Shown: positions 43,901-55,513, counted from the stretch's first letter. The stretch: DNA of 64,000 nucleotides from Corynespora cassiicola (GCA_022059125.1 JAEUWY010000001.1:310001-374000), one strand, 5' to 3'. Notes: generated by a model from the letters alone, not told the origin. Program-made: numbers and translations.

Positions 43901-44610
43901 AGGCGGGCGCAGACGTCAACGCCCAGGGTGGACACTTCGGCAACGCGCTCCAGGCAGCTTCAGCAGAAGGCCACGAAGACATTGCAGAGCTGCTGGTCAA
44001 GGCGGGCGCCGATGTCAACGCCCAGGGTGGAGAATACGGCAACGCGCTCCAGGCAGCTTCAGCAGAAGGCCACGAAGACATTGCAGAGCTGCTGGTCAAG
44101 GCGGGCGCCGATGTCAACGCCCAGGGTGGAGAATACGGCAACGCGCTCCAGGCAGCTTCAGCAGAAGGCCACGAAGACATTGCAGAGCTGCTGGTCAAGG
44201 CGGGCGCCGATGTCAACGCCCAGGGTGGAGAATACGGCAACGCGCTCCAGGCAGCTTCAGCAGAAGGCCACGAAGACATTGCAGAGCTGCTGGTCAAGGC
44301 GGGCGCCGATGTCAACGCCCAGGGTGGAGTCTACGGCAACGCGCTCCAGGCAGCTTCAGACGGAGGCCACAAAGACATTGTCGAGCTGCTGGTCAAAGAA
44401 GGCGCGGATGTCAAGGCCGAGGGTGGACACTTCGGCAACGCGCTCCAGGCAGCTTCGTACGGAGGCCACAAAGACGTTGTCGAGCTGCTGGTCAAAGAAG
44501 GCGCGGATGTCAAGGCCGAGGGTGGATACTACGGCAACGCGCTCCAGGCAGCTTCAGAAGGAGGCCACAAGGATATTCTAGAGCTGCTACGCAAAGCAGG
44601 TGCAACTTAG
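40950..44610 (+). CDS. PNP-NACHT-ANK receptor (NLR-like), right copy
   Basis: Exons 40950-42042 and 42104-44610 join across the same 61 nt intron as the left copy to give 1,199 residues. The N-terminus carries an extra basic stretch ([10 protein letters not shown], possible nuclear signal) before [12 protein letters not shown] motifs are [10 protein letters not shown] and [16 protein letters not shown] motifs are [13 protein letters not shown] and [10 protein letters not shown]. About nine ANK units follow; units 2-5 ([19 protein letters not shown]) are almost identical in DNA, and the last three ([24 protein letters not shown]) differ from the left copy. ATG 40950 begins the longest open frame with conserved homology. 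Function as STAND sensor is inferred from architecture. Confidence 0.9.
41704..44610 (+). repeat. right arm of ANK-receptor palindrome (high-identity part)
   Basis: Mirror of 34564-37272. The identity edge lies at AGCTTGTCCCGCG. The arm is about 200 bp longer because it carries more 99 bp ANK units. Confidence 0.88.
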
Positions 44611-44741
44611 CTTTCTTAGAGTAGTACTTTCTTCGCATGTCACTAAGAACCACTGAACCAGCTTACGCGAAGTCAAAGAAGAGTAACTTATGCTTATTCA
44701 TCATATGTAACAGCGACTTCAGTGCTTGGTGGCAACATCTT

Positions 44742-44793
44742 ACCACTGTAAGTAGGGAGGGTGGCCGATTGATTCCCGCCATGACCTTGTGAT
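44742..44793 (-). repeat. GC-rich boundary element, copy E
   Basis: On the minus strand: CACAAGGTCATGGCGGGAA, TCGGCCACCCTCCC and a tail matching copy D. It lies ~130 bp after the right ANK-receptor stop. Confidence 0.75.
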
Positions 44794-45001
44794 GAATACG
44801 TTGGAATCTAAAAGTGTATATAGACAGGGTAAGGTTGTGACGCATTCGTGCGAAAGCACCTCGGCTCGGCTGTGTCACTAACACCGAGCAGCCAAGCCGA
44901 GGTTTTCCCGATTGTTTTGGCTCCTGGCCGAACGTCAATATCGTTACTTCCAAGCGCAATGCATCTTGTTCCGGGAATCCAACGTACACCGATTGCACAC
45001 G

Positions 45002-46578
45002 ATGAAGCGACCAGCATCTTACAATGATGCTCGACGGTCTTCTTGCAACAGTTCTCGTGGCGCAAAGCGCTATAAACCTTCCTGTCCCGACGTTCGGGCA
45101 TCCCGCGCATGCTCCTCACCTCCGTTGCATCCGTCATCGCAAACCCCTCCACTCACACAAGAAACACTTCACTCCACGCAACCATCGACTCTTGTAACGT
45201 CTGAATCGCTACTTCAACACTGGGTGAAAGGTTGTACAGCTACCAGTGATCCTGACATCATGGCAGCACCTCCGACGCCCCGCAGCGCGGCTTTGGGCGA
45301 GCGCGGGCGCCGCAACGCAAAACGCCATGCGCGCTCCCATGGATCTCGAACACCTAGCCCTAGTAAACGACCGTCGCTGCAAACGTATCGAACAAGAAAC
45401 ATGCACCACGCTGGTGTTTTTGTAGACAGTCTGGCAGAGCTTCCGCCCGTAATTGACGGCGAGGTACGACAGATACTTGAACTCGACTCGTGGGACGACC
45501 AAGTAGCGGCTTCAGTAGAGGAAGTACAAGCTACTGCACGCTTTAATGGGCTAGTTATGGCGTATCTGGCCGAATCGCAAAGAAACGCACGGGAGTGCTC
45601 GCTGGAGGGCGACTGGAGAGCTAGTCTGAACGGACTCGTGAGGAATTTGGCCGATTTTTGGCCAGGGACGTTGAAGACACAAATGTCAGAGAAGAGTAAG
45701 CCTGAAGAACATACTCCAAAATCTCACACAAAGATGCTAAGGCTATAGTCTGGCATCCTAGTCTCAAACCCACGGGACCTTCGCTTGACGAGTTTCAAAG
45801 CGAAGAGTATAGCGGAACGCGCACTCCTCGATCTGCACCGGCGCAGACTGCTTTCCCCGACTATGATCCAAGCGCTGCGACGGCCAACGCTGCCACCTTC
45901 ACCGGGCCCATACCATCGCTACCACCATACACACAATCAGTAGCATCAACTACCAGCACTGAGGCTGCGGACCCATACCATATAACGACGCCGAAACCCG
46001 ATATAACAATTGGGCTCGCACACACTACATTTATGCACCAGCATCAGCGGCGGTTAGTCGATCATCAGGCATCCGAGTCAATACTGAGCGATCCACATGC
46101 GGCTGATATGGGTATACGGTTTCCTTTCTTAGTGGTAGAGGCGAAGGGCTTGAGTCTCAACGGGAGTCTAGTCGGGGGGCAGAATCAGGCGGCAATCAGT
46201 GGTGCTTCTATGCTCACGATTCTAAAAGACCTTAATGATCAGGCGGCGTCTAATGTGGACTTAGATCATATTGCGAAACTTAACACACTGGATCCACAAT
46301 CCACCTCGTCTTATACAGCACTGTCAGTACACGAATCGACGCCCAGACTCTGTTTTTCTATAGTGACAGAGGGCCCAACGCACGAGTTGTGGGTACACTT
46401 TGAGCACGAAGGCGCGTTTCACATGTACTGTATCCAGTCATGGCGCACTACGCGCGAACGAGACACGCGAGAGTTTGCACGTTATCTGCTTCGGGTCATG
46501 AAGTGGGGCACAGGACGACTCAAGGAGTGGATTGTAGAAAGAGTCGACAGGGTGCCGAGGTATGGAGCGTTTGGATAG
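45002..46578 (+). CDS. putative PD-(D/E)XK-fold protein (DUF7924-like?)
   Basis: Exons 45002-45695 and 45734-46578 join in phase across a short 38 nt GTAAGC...CAAAG intron to give about 512 residues. The N-terminal 150 residues are basic, Ser/Pro-rich and disordered. A helical segment (VRQILELDSWDDQVAAS) is followed by a core with FPFLVVEAKGLSL and VGGQNQAAISGASML; E-x-K in VEAKG is the typical PD-(D/E)XK active-site strand. Then come PRLCFSIVTEGPTHELWVHF and a C-terminal helix. This pattern resembles fungal proteins annotated as DUF7924 or nuclease-superfamily, but I cannot confirm the family. It lies between receptor blocks, outside the boundary elements. Confidence 0.68.
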
Positions 46579-47234
46579 CCGGCAGTACTACGTCATGAGA
46601 TGGAACAATATTTGGGTTTTGTTTCGTCTCAATACTCGGCTGGTATAAAGACGTTCTCTTGTCGGTGGTTCATCGGAGCTGTGCCTGACTAGTAAGGGGA
46701 TCTATTTTGGCTCCCGTGGTGGATCAGACCGGGTCGAACCACTAATGATTATAGGTTAGCGCTTATTATTCCGCTGCTACAACAGGCATGTAATAAAATA
46801 ATTCACCGCTGCCTCTCTCCTTTCCTTTTTGGAAAGATATATGAACGCATCTCACACGTGCGGCGAGAGTTGTTTGTAATATTTGCGGCATGAAGAGGGA
46901 AGGGGGTTGTGCGCGCTTTAGGAAGCACATGCTTTTGGCATGGATGAGGCTGCCACTTATAACTGCGGGGTTGCGGGGCTGAGGATGCACCCCTCATATT
47001 TGCACTACCCGCCGTGATAAGCCAAGCTCTGCAATCGACATCATCGTGTTGGCTTGATGCTAATAAAGATAAGGAAAAGTTTCTAGGTCAGCCACTGCCC
47101 TGTTGAAACGCGGCGATATTCAGACGTGTCGGACGACAATTCTGAGTCAGTCTTCTTTGCTGCATCTAGCCCAGCCTATCTACGGTCCGCTTCCAATCCG
47201 TCAACAACCTACCTCATCTTCAACGAAGGTCAGA
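46579..47234. other. intergenic, no gene seen
   Basis: 656 bp between convergently ordered features; short minus-strand frames at 46766-46997 have no domain. It probably holds the terminator of the nuclease-like gene and the promoter of the zinc-finger gene. Confidence 0.6.
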
Positions 47235-48278
47235 ATGGCATACGCAGTAAGAGAAGTCTCTGTACCCGAGGTTCGCTGCGCTTGCAGTAAAGGTTTCGAG
47301 AATGCAGAGGCATACTTTCGGCATATCTTGTTGTGCGAAACCCATCATAAAGGAAAGAAAGTCCTTTGTAAACCTACAGGCTCTAATCAGAATCTCGCCA
47401 CCATTCCAATCAAAGCTTCAATTTCAGTTTCGTCGCCAAAGCCTGTGGCCTGTTGGTGCGGCAGAAGATTCAAAGATCACAATGCGCTTCGACAACACGG
47501 ATGCTACTGTGCAGTGCACAAACAACAGGCGAATGCGCAGTCGGCTTTTTTGAATCCATCCCAGGTCCTAAACTTAGATTCGAGCGCGAGTTCAGTACCA
47601 GCGCCAGGGGAGCAGCATCTCGTTCCGCCTGCGGGATTTGTGGGGAAGAGAATCCAGTGTCCTTGTGGACAGAGCTTTGCGAACGAGAAAGCGCTGAACA
47701 AGCATTTGCGATATTCGAAGACTCACCAGATACGGAAGCCGGGGTCTTCATTTACATCTAAAAGTAAAACGCCAGGCTCGATACCGTACACGGTTTCACA
47801 TTTGCTTCCAGTTTCAATTGCTCCAGCTTCGGGCCCATTACCAGGCACTATTCCATCTTCAGGGTTCTTACTGGCCTCGCTATTACACTGTACCTGTGGA
47901 CATGTCTTCGAGACCGAAAGATCCCTAGACCTACACAAGCGCGACTCTTTGATACACAAGCAACAAGCCGATGAGTCTACGACTCAATACGAACGATGGG
48001 ATGACTCCTTGGTCTCATCCTTTGCTTCTATGCATCTGGAGTCAGTATCAACTCCGGTTATACCTCCAGTAGCCAGATTTGCCTGTATGTGCGGTCGTAC
48101 ATTCGTCAATCAGAAAGCGCTCGAACAGCACAAGCAGGATACTGGACGACATTCGTTGCGGGAGAAAAGAGAAAGAAGAGAGAAGGTATTTAAGACGCCT
48201 CGACCGCAGTATCAAGAAGATGAGTACTTACAAGACATGGCCGCGATTCTCGCGCAGCAGAACCGTGGTGGAGAATAG
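47235..48278 (+). CDS. five-finger C-x-C zinc-finger protein
   Basis: A single-exon frame from ATG 47235 encodes 347 residues. It contains five evenly built fingers with the pattern C-x-C-x12-H-x6-H, starting near residues 15, 73, 142, 219 and 284 (for example CWCGRRFKDHNALRQHGC, CPCGQSFANEKALNKH and CMCGRTFVNQKALEQH). The short C-x-C spacing differs from classical C2H2 fingers (C-x2-4-C). A basic tail (REKRERREKVF) follows the last finger. Such proteins may bind nucleic acid; no target is suggested. An upstream non-ATG extension to 47103 is open but lacks support. Confidence 0.78.
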   Translation: MAYAVREVSVPEVRCACSKGFENAEAYFRHILLCETHHKGKKVLCKPTGSNQNLATIPIKASISVSSPKPVACWCGRRFKDHNALRQHGCYCAVHKQQANAQSAFLNPSQVLNLDSSASSVPAPGEQHLVPPAGFVGKRIQCPCGQSFANEKALNKHLRYSKTHQIRKPGSSFTSKSKTPGSIPYTVSHLLPVSIAPASGPLPGTIPSSGFLLASLLHCTCGHVFETERSLDLHKRDSLIHKQQADESTTQYERWDDSLVSSFASMHLESVSTPVIPPVARFACMCGRTFVNQKALEQHKQDTGRHSLREKRERREKVFKTPRPQYQEDEYLQDMAAILAQQNRGGE

Positions 48279-49206
48279 TGGAGAGAGTATGCCAAAGATT
48301 TGGGTCTGCAGATGGTACGCACTATGCAAACGGCGCCATTACACGTCAAGGTAGAAGAGATGATCCTGAAGAGTAGAGAGTACCTATTCTCGTCTGCACG
48401 CAATCCCACAATATCAGTACTCATGCCTGAAGCGTCATGGCGCTCGCTAATCTGGTAGTGGCACCCAAAACAGCTTGATACTTTGCCTAGATGTAAACCA
48501 TCGCCTTCAGAGCGAGCAGAGACCACGTTTTCAAGGCTCGCTCTCTCATCTTCACTTCCATCGAATCAGTCGCCTCCATAGCTTGATCCTTATCCAAGAA
48601 TGCGCTAGCCACATTTGGACTGTTCGCGACCACTTGCACTTGCCGCCTGCAACTTTCCTACAGCATTTCTAGACCTCTCATGCCTAATAAGAAAAAAATT
48701 GCCAGCCCTGCAGGGCATGGGCAAGAACGGGTCGGCCGTCATCCCTGCTAGCGCGACCGAGCCGTTCGTCCACTTTTCCATCAAGCAGCACTAAACAATA
48801 GAAGCGTTAGCTTGCCACATCATGGATATCACTGACGGGAATGTATGAAACATGAGTAAGATGTAGCTCGAAATGACATTTGCCACTTCTCTGCCCCGCC
48901 TCCAACGTATCGGCCTTGCTGCGCCACTCTTGGCTGTACAGTCAGCCGAGGGGCTCGTTCTAAGGATTTGTCAACACAACAGAATCAACTCTGGACATAA
49001 CCTATGTCAATAACGGCCCATATTTCAGTATCTCCGACACTCATATCGATAAATACATTGATTTTCAACCTCAACAGTCAAGCTTTGAGTTCTCAGCGAA
49101 CGATTGCGCCATCCTGCCTCCGCTTCGTCGGCCAGCCTGGTGCCTTCGGCCTGCTTTTCAGAGCCTTGCCTTCCTAGATACGCTATTGAACTCTCTACAC
49201 AAACTA
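48279..49206. other. intergenic with element F; promoter region of the HET-NACHT-WD40 gene
   Basis: No coding region was recognised. Element F divides the stretch; the 446 bp after it, up to ATG 49207, should hold the receptor promoter. Confidence 0.55.
48703..48760 (+). repeat. GC-rich boundary element, copy F
   Basis: A GGGCATGGGCAAGAAC start, GGGTCGGCCGTCATCCCTGC core and TAGCGCGACCGAG tail. The tail matches copy G (TAGCGTAGCCGAG). It is preceded by an A-rich run, as in copies A, D and H. Confidence 0.8.
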
Positions 49207-52200
49207 ATGCGTCTTTTAGAATGCATCAGTTCAAGCGAATTCGTTTTAACCGAGGACTTTACCGATAAGGATGAGATACCTCGGTATGCGATATTGTCCC
49301 ATACCTGGATAGATGGCGAAGAGGTGGGCTTTGATGAGTTGATGAGCGGCACCGGGAAGGGCAAGTCAGGCTACGAGAAGATTCGCTTTTGTGGACAACA
49401 GGCCCAACGCGACGGCTTGCAGTACTTTTGGGTGGATACCTGTTGCATCAATAAGGCAGACCATGTTGAACTCCGGAAAGCGATCAATTCCATGTTTCGC
49501 TGGTACCAGAATGCTGCAAAGTGCTATGCCTATCTCTCAGACGTTTCAACACTTAAGCGAAAAGCAGATGGCGAAGTCTCTGAACATAGCTGGGAGCCAG
49601 CCTTCCGCAAGAGCAAATGGTTTACTCGAGGCTGGACGCTCCAAGAGCTTCTTGCTCCGCCCTCAGTCGAGTTCTTTTCTCGGGAGTGGCAAAGTATAGG
49701 GGGGAAAAGTTCACTTAAGCAATGCATCCACAAAACAACCGGCATTCCTGTGTCAGCACTTGAGGGAGAGCCTTTGTTCTTGTTCAGCGTCGAAGATCGA
49801 TTGTCGTGGAGAGAAAACCGGCACACCACACGTGAAGAAGACGGGGCATATTCATTGTTAGGCATTTTCGGGGTATACATAGCCCCTATCTACGGCGAGG
49901 GGGCGAGGGAGGCATTCCGACGGCTACGAGACGAGATCAGCAATCTGAAGAAGTGTGCTCAAGACCTACACCTTACCGACCCTCGTGACGACAAGAAGCG
50001 CATCGAAGAAACCAAAGGTGGCCTATTGGGAGACTCGTATCGTTGGATCCTTGAGAATCCCGAATTTCAACAATGGCAAAACAGCAATCAGGGTCGGCTG
50101 TTATGGATCAAGGGTGATCCTGGTAAGGGAAAGACGATGCTCCTCTGTGGCATTGCCGACGAGCTTAGAAGGTCAATGGCTAGCACAGATCTGCTATCTT
50201 TCTTCTTCTGTCAGGCTACCGACTCGCGCATCAATAATGCTACAGCGGTCCTACGAGGCTTGCTATACATGCTTGTCGATCAGCAACCATGGCTCACTAC
50301 ACATATTCGGAAGAAGTACGACCATGCAGGAAGAGCGCTCTTCGAAGATGCAAATGCTTGGGTGGTTCTTTCTGAAATCTTCACGCACATGCTAGCAGAT
50401 CCGAACATGAACAAGACATACTTCATCGTCGATGCACTCGACGAATGTGTCGCATCGGACTTGCCGAAGCTGTTAGACTTTATCGCTAAATCAGTTAGGT
50501 CGTCTCGCGCTAAATGGATTGTGTCGAGCCGTAACTGGCCAGACATCGAAGAACAGTTGGAGAGAGCAGAGAACAAGGTGAGACTGAGTCTCGAACTCAA
50601 TGCAAAGTCTGTATCCACGGCAGTTGAAGTGTTTATTCGGTACAAAGTGCTTCAAATAGCAGAGAGGAAAAGGTACGACAACAAAACACGAGATGCTGTA
50701 CTGAAGCATCTATTCTCTAATGCACACGACACTTTTCTCTGGGTAGCGTTGGTGTGTCAAAGCCTCGAGAACGTTCCAAAGCGAAACGTCGTAAAGAAAT
50801 TGAACGCCTTTCCGGCTGGCCTTGACGAGCTGTACGAACGGATGATGCAGCAGATATACACATCAGATGATGCGGAGGTTTGCAACCAGATACTGGCATT
50901 GGCCACCGCTGTTTACCGGCCCATCACATTAGACGAGCTGGTGGCGCTTGCTGACCAGCTTACGAATGCGGCAGACGACCTCGTGTCTTTCCGTGAGATC
51001 ATTGGCCACTGCGGTTCTTTCCTTACTCTACGAGAAAATACTGTCTACTTTGTTCATCAGTCAGCGAAAGAATTTTTGTCGACAAAAGCAAGTCGTGAGG
51101 TGTTCCCTTTGGGAAAAGAGGAAGTTCATTGGGCTATCTTTTCTAGGTCGCTGCAGAATATGTCTACAACATTGCATCGAGACATGTACGGCCTACAGGA
51201 GTTGGGGTACCCTACTGAACAAATACGCCAGCCGGATCCCGACCCATTGGCATCGTCACGATACTCGGTTAACTACTGGGTCGATCACCTCCGTGACTTC
51301 ATCAGCTCTACTGAAAACAACAGAGAGGTTTTACACGATGGAGGTGTTGTTGACGTGTTTCTACGAAAAAATTATCTTTATTGGCTGGAAGCTCTCAGTC
51401 TCTGCCAAAGCGTATCCAATGGTGCTGTTTCAATAATGAACATGGCAGCCTTAGTCCAGGTAGGTACTGAACAGCCGATAAATCCCTGTTACAACGCATA
51501 TTAATATGGAGTAGAGTAGAGCACACGCGTCTTCGTTATCCAAGCTAGTCCAGGACGCATATCGGTTCATAATGCACTCTAAAGTTGCAATAGAGAGTGC
51601 GCCTCTTCAGGTGTATGTATCAGCACTTCTATTCAGTCCTAGGTGCAGCTTAGTAAAGGCGCTTTTTCAAGAGGAAGCGCCAAAGTGGATCACAGTAGCA
51701 CCATCTGTGGCAGATGACTGGTCTGCTTGCCTGCAGACGCTCGAGGGCCATAGCCATTCGGTCAGCTCGGTGGCCTTCTCGCCCGACTCGCAACGGCTGG
51801 CGTCGGCGTCATGGGACAGCACAGTTAAGATCTGGGACCCGACGAGCGGCAAGTGCTTGCAGACGCTCGAGGGCCATAGCAGTTTGGTCGAGTCGGTGGC
51901 CTTCTCGCCCGACTCGCAACGGCTGGCGTCGGCGTCAGGCGACAAGACGGCCAAGATCTGGGACCCGACGAGCGGCAAGTGCTTGCAGACGCTCGAGGGC
52001 CATAGCGATAGGGTCAACTCGGTGGCCTTCTCGCCCGACTCGCAACGGCTGGCGTCGGCGTCACGCGACAAGACGGCCAAGATCTGGGACCCGACGAGCG
52101 GCAAGTGCTTGCAGACGCTCGAGGGCCATAGCGATAGGGTCAACTCGGTGGCCTTCTCGCCCGACTCGCAACGGCTGGCGTCGGCGTCACGCGACAAGAC

Positions 52201-52564
52201 GGCCAAGATCTGGGACCCGACGAGCGGCAAGTGCTTGCAGACCATTAGTGTTGACACATCCCTTCACAGCATAGCTTTTAATGCTGATGGTTTATCCCTG
52301 CACACTGATATTGGAACTATCACCGTTAATGCACCTATGGCCTTGTCACCTTCAAACATGACATACATTACAGTTGCTGAGCAGGCACAGTTTCAAAGGG
52401 TTTCTTTAAGCTCAGACAAAGTATGGATAACGTATAATTCACGAAACATCGTGTGGCTTCCACCGGAATATCGACCATTAGACTCAGCTGTGTCTGGCAC
52501 ACGGATTGGCATTGGGATTGGAACCGGAAAGGTGTGGATATTCAGCGTTCAGTTTGAAGAGTAG
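49207..52564 (+). CDS. HET-NACHT-WD40 receptor (HNWD family)
   Basis: Exons 49207-51459 and 51554-52564 are joined by a 94 nt GTAGGT...TCCAG intron in phase (ALVQ-DAYRFIMHSK), giving 1,087 residues. Domains: HET at ~25-235 (RYAILSHTW, FWVDTCCINK, WFTRGWTLQELLAP, EEDGAYSLLGIFGV); NACHT at ~300-470 with Walker A GDPGKGKT (303-310) and Walker B YFIVDALDEC (405-414); a helical STAND linker; and WD40 at ~810-977. This is the architecture of the Podospora HET-E/HET-D/HET-R incompatibility proteins, where WD40 repeats recognise a partner and the HET domain triggers cell death. ATG 49207 gives the usual MRLL start of these HET domains. Only four canonical WD units remain, fewer than a closed propeller needs, followed by degenerate blades. 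Confidence 0.92.
51728..52231 (+). repeat. 126 bp WD40-coding tandem units (x4)
   Basis: Four 42-codon units CLQTLEGHS...WDPTSGK. Units three and four are identical in the visible DNA. Differences cluster at HSV/SLV/DRV and W/G/R before D, the blade positions reported as hypervariable in HNWD proteins. Confidence 0.93.
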
Positions 52565-52742
52565 AAGCCGATTTTAGAACGTTTTCTTTTTTTGTCTTTC
52601 CAAGTTATTTACTATGATCTCTATTTCATAGAGGGGTCCGGGGATGTAGGTAAATATATAGTAGAATAGTCTGCTACTTCGAGAATAGCCTTAGTCATCA
52701 GCAAAGATAGTAAAAGTGCAATCTGAAGTCATGCGAACATCT

Positions 52743-52795
52743 CGGCTACGCTAGTAGGGATGACGGCCGACCCGTTCCTGCTCAGACCTTGCCGT
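52743..52795 (-). repeat. GC-rich boundary element, copy G
   Basis: On the minus strand: GCAAGGTCTGAGCAGGAAC, GGGTCGGCCGTCATCC, TACTAGCGTAGCCGAG. It is the inverted partner of F, ~180 bp after the receptor stop codon. Confidence 0.8.
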
Positions 52796-53014
52796 GGGAG
52801 GCGTTGTGGTTCTGAATTTTAAACCAAGACACGTTACGGCGGATAGTTGCTCTGGATATCGTAGCTCGTATCGTTTGACATCGAACTCTAAGCCCATTTA
52901 AGGGATAGAGCACGACCCGCTGTGGGGGCCAAAACAAGTCCTTCACCTAACCAGATGCAGGCTAGAGTCAGCTTCAACGAAAGGTCAATGCGTCTGTACT
53001 GAATAAAATAAAAA

Positions 53015-55513
53015 TCAAGCCCCATTCCCCTTGCCCAAGTCTTTGAGTGCCTGCTGAAGAATGGATGTCATGCGCATGTATAGCTGGCGATCCTTTCTTT
53101 GCCATCGTTTTCCGTCAGGGAAAACAACCTCTCGGAGTCCCTTCATGCAGGAGACCAATGGCATACAGTATTCCGTAAAGTTCGCATGTGCTTCTTCAAC
53201 GAACTTGCTCTCCTCGAGTACAGAGCCAGCCTTGATCTTGGCCAGAGTTTCGGTAGATTCGAAGTTCCACGCCTCGAATTTTGAGACTCGGCGCTGTCCA
53301 CGAGGGCCGTTGCAATGGACACAAATCCAGTACAGTACCCAGAAAAACGACTCTAGATCGTGCATGAAAGTGTGTTCTTCTCCATAGAGAGCACCTATTG
53401 CCATGAAAACTTTGGTGCCTGTCTTACTTGGAGCACCAGATGCACCTTCACGATCTATCTTAATGGCCAGATCAAGATCAATCAAGAAGCCATCATCCTC
53501 TGCCATTGTGAGCATGACGTTACCGATCGAAATATCGCGGTGGAGGATTTTCGCATCTAAGAGCGATTCATGCCCTGACAGGTCAGTTATGGCCCGGGAA
53601 GTGGTATGCAGCGCTCACCTTTTATGCCACCGATCAAGCCCGTCAATATACCCTGTGGAGAGCTGGCTTCGTAGAGTGTTTTTCCAACACTCCGCATGAC
53701 AAGTCGTCGATGAACACGATTTTTTCGCCGTCGCAAGTCCTGCTTGACGGGCGATATCGAGCATGAACGTTTGGGTGGCGGTATTGATACCTGAATACTG
53801 CTTGAGGATCTTTTCCGCGTCATACCATGGCTTCTACCTCTTTCCTTCTCTTGCTGTGAAGTGCCGGATGTTGATACACTTGGGGCAGATTCATGATTTG
53901 TTGCTCTCCGCTGCAACGGGTCCCGACCAAGAGCTTCGTTCAGTCCCTTTCGCACGTTTTCAAGGACATCATCTGCCCTGCCATCAACGAGTACAGTTTC
54001 ATGGTAATAGTATCGCGCCACGTTGTTGACTCCAGCTTCTGTTGCTTCCTTCAAGAGAAGGCCCTCCTCAGGTCGCTCTTCGTATTCCCAGGAATCTTTA
54101 ATAACTAGCTCACAGTCCACTTCGTCTCGGACAGAGCCTTTCCAGCAGGTCGTTGCTCGCCCAGCGACGGAGCGCTTTCGCTTTATCAATTCCCGCAGCC
54201 AGAGTCGTTCTGGACCACCGTCTCGCTGTACGTGTGTGCATATTCCGTTTTCGTGAAGAATAGTAGGATCAAACCCCAACTCTTCTTCCGACATCCAGAG
54301 GAACGCCAAGATTGCCGTGATAAACATGCGTGCATCTGTGTTAATATCAAACGGCGTTGACCCAACAACCCCTAACCGGTCAAATTCCCATACGCGCATA
54401 ATCGATCCACAGAGCGTGAAACCTAGGACGAAGCGACGCGTATCTTGTGCGCTTAGTATTTCCCTTGCGTATCTCACAAGATCGAACCATGTAGTGCTGT
54501 GATTGTCCTCCCGTGGGTTACTCTTCAGCTCGCCGGGAATAAGAACGTGCGACCAGCTATAGCTTTCTCGTTCGTTCTCTCCTAGCTCATTGTCTGGGTT
54601 ATACGCCAGAGCAACATCCAGTTTTCGCTTACTGATCGACCCAGGTATCGGCTTATTGGGTGTGGTTACGCAGCGCCGGTGCTTTGAAGGACAGAACCCA
54701 TGTTTAGCTGCGAGTTGTAGGAATCGATCTACATGGCTGCGAAGGAACTGCAGAACCTCCCTTTCTCCACATGCCTCTGGCCACTCAAGCCAGCCGATAC
54801 CTTCTTGAAACAACTGGTATTCTGAATCTTTGCAGCTCTGTAATACTGCCGCTATAACCTCATCAAGCCCTTGTATTCGTCCAAAGAACGTGTCAAACAC
54901 ATCTGGATGATCGATCCTCAGATTATCCTCCACTTCGCTTCTGAGTATGGGATCCACGTTTTTCCTTAAATCGGACGTGTCTGCGAAGCTGCCTGTGTTG
55001 AACGACCAAGGCGTCTGCTGGAACGATGCGGTACGAGAAGGTCGCGAAGGAGGGGGTGTGGAAGGCTTTGCGCTTGTCGTGAATGCTGGTCCCTGCAGAA
55101 TTTTGTATACTTTCTCCCAGATAATACCATCCGCCTTGTTGTCAAGAACCACGACCAGGAGGGGCACGACGTGTCGCACATTGAATTCGCTGGCATTGAC
55201 GGCTTGATTGAGTTGGGAGAGGTCGGCGAACAGATTCTTTCCACCGCTACTCGATGGCAAAATACGAGAGGCAGGAAGTGCTTGAACTGCTAGCAGTAGA
55301 TCGATTGTAAGATCCTGGAGGGCTACATTGGTGTTAGAAGAGGATCATGTAAGGTCCAACGTTCTTACCTCCGTCGTCGATTTGCTCAATGACCTCAGCG
55401 GTACTGGCTCCACTTATTGCCTGTAACGATGAACGAGCGGATGCGCAAAACACATCTAGCCCATGGCCTATGGGCTTCGCTTCCTTTATCGCTGATCGGG
55501 GTATGTTCGTCAT
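53015..55513 (-). CDS. FunK1-type fungal protein kinase, copy 3
   Basis: Exons 55513-55369, 55322-53619 and 53574-53015 (minus strand) join through 46 and 44 nt introns in phase to give 802 residues. Motifs: LVIKDSW, HRDIS, DLDLA, GTKVFMA, HDLESFFWVLYW; intact. The first ~170 residues and ~1 kb of upstream DNA are almost identical to copy 1, whereas the rest (for example GFCPSKHRRCVTTPNK, MFITAILAFLWMSEEEL) is clearly diverged from both other copies. The switch lies near 54980. It sits between boundary elements G and H, just as copy 2 sits between C and D. Confidence 0.85.

Noticed and set aside
43692..44624. Arg-rich and Ser-rich frames over the ANK array
   Set aside because: Frame-shifted shadows of 99 bp ANK units; the in-frame protein has clear ankyrin motifs.
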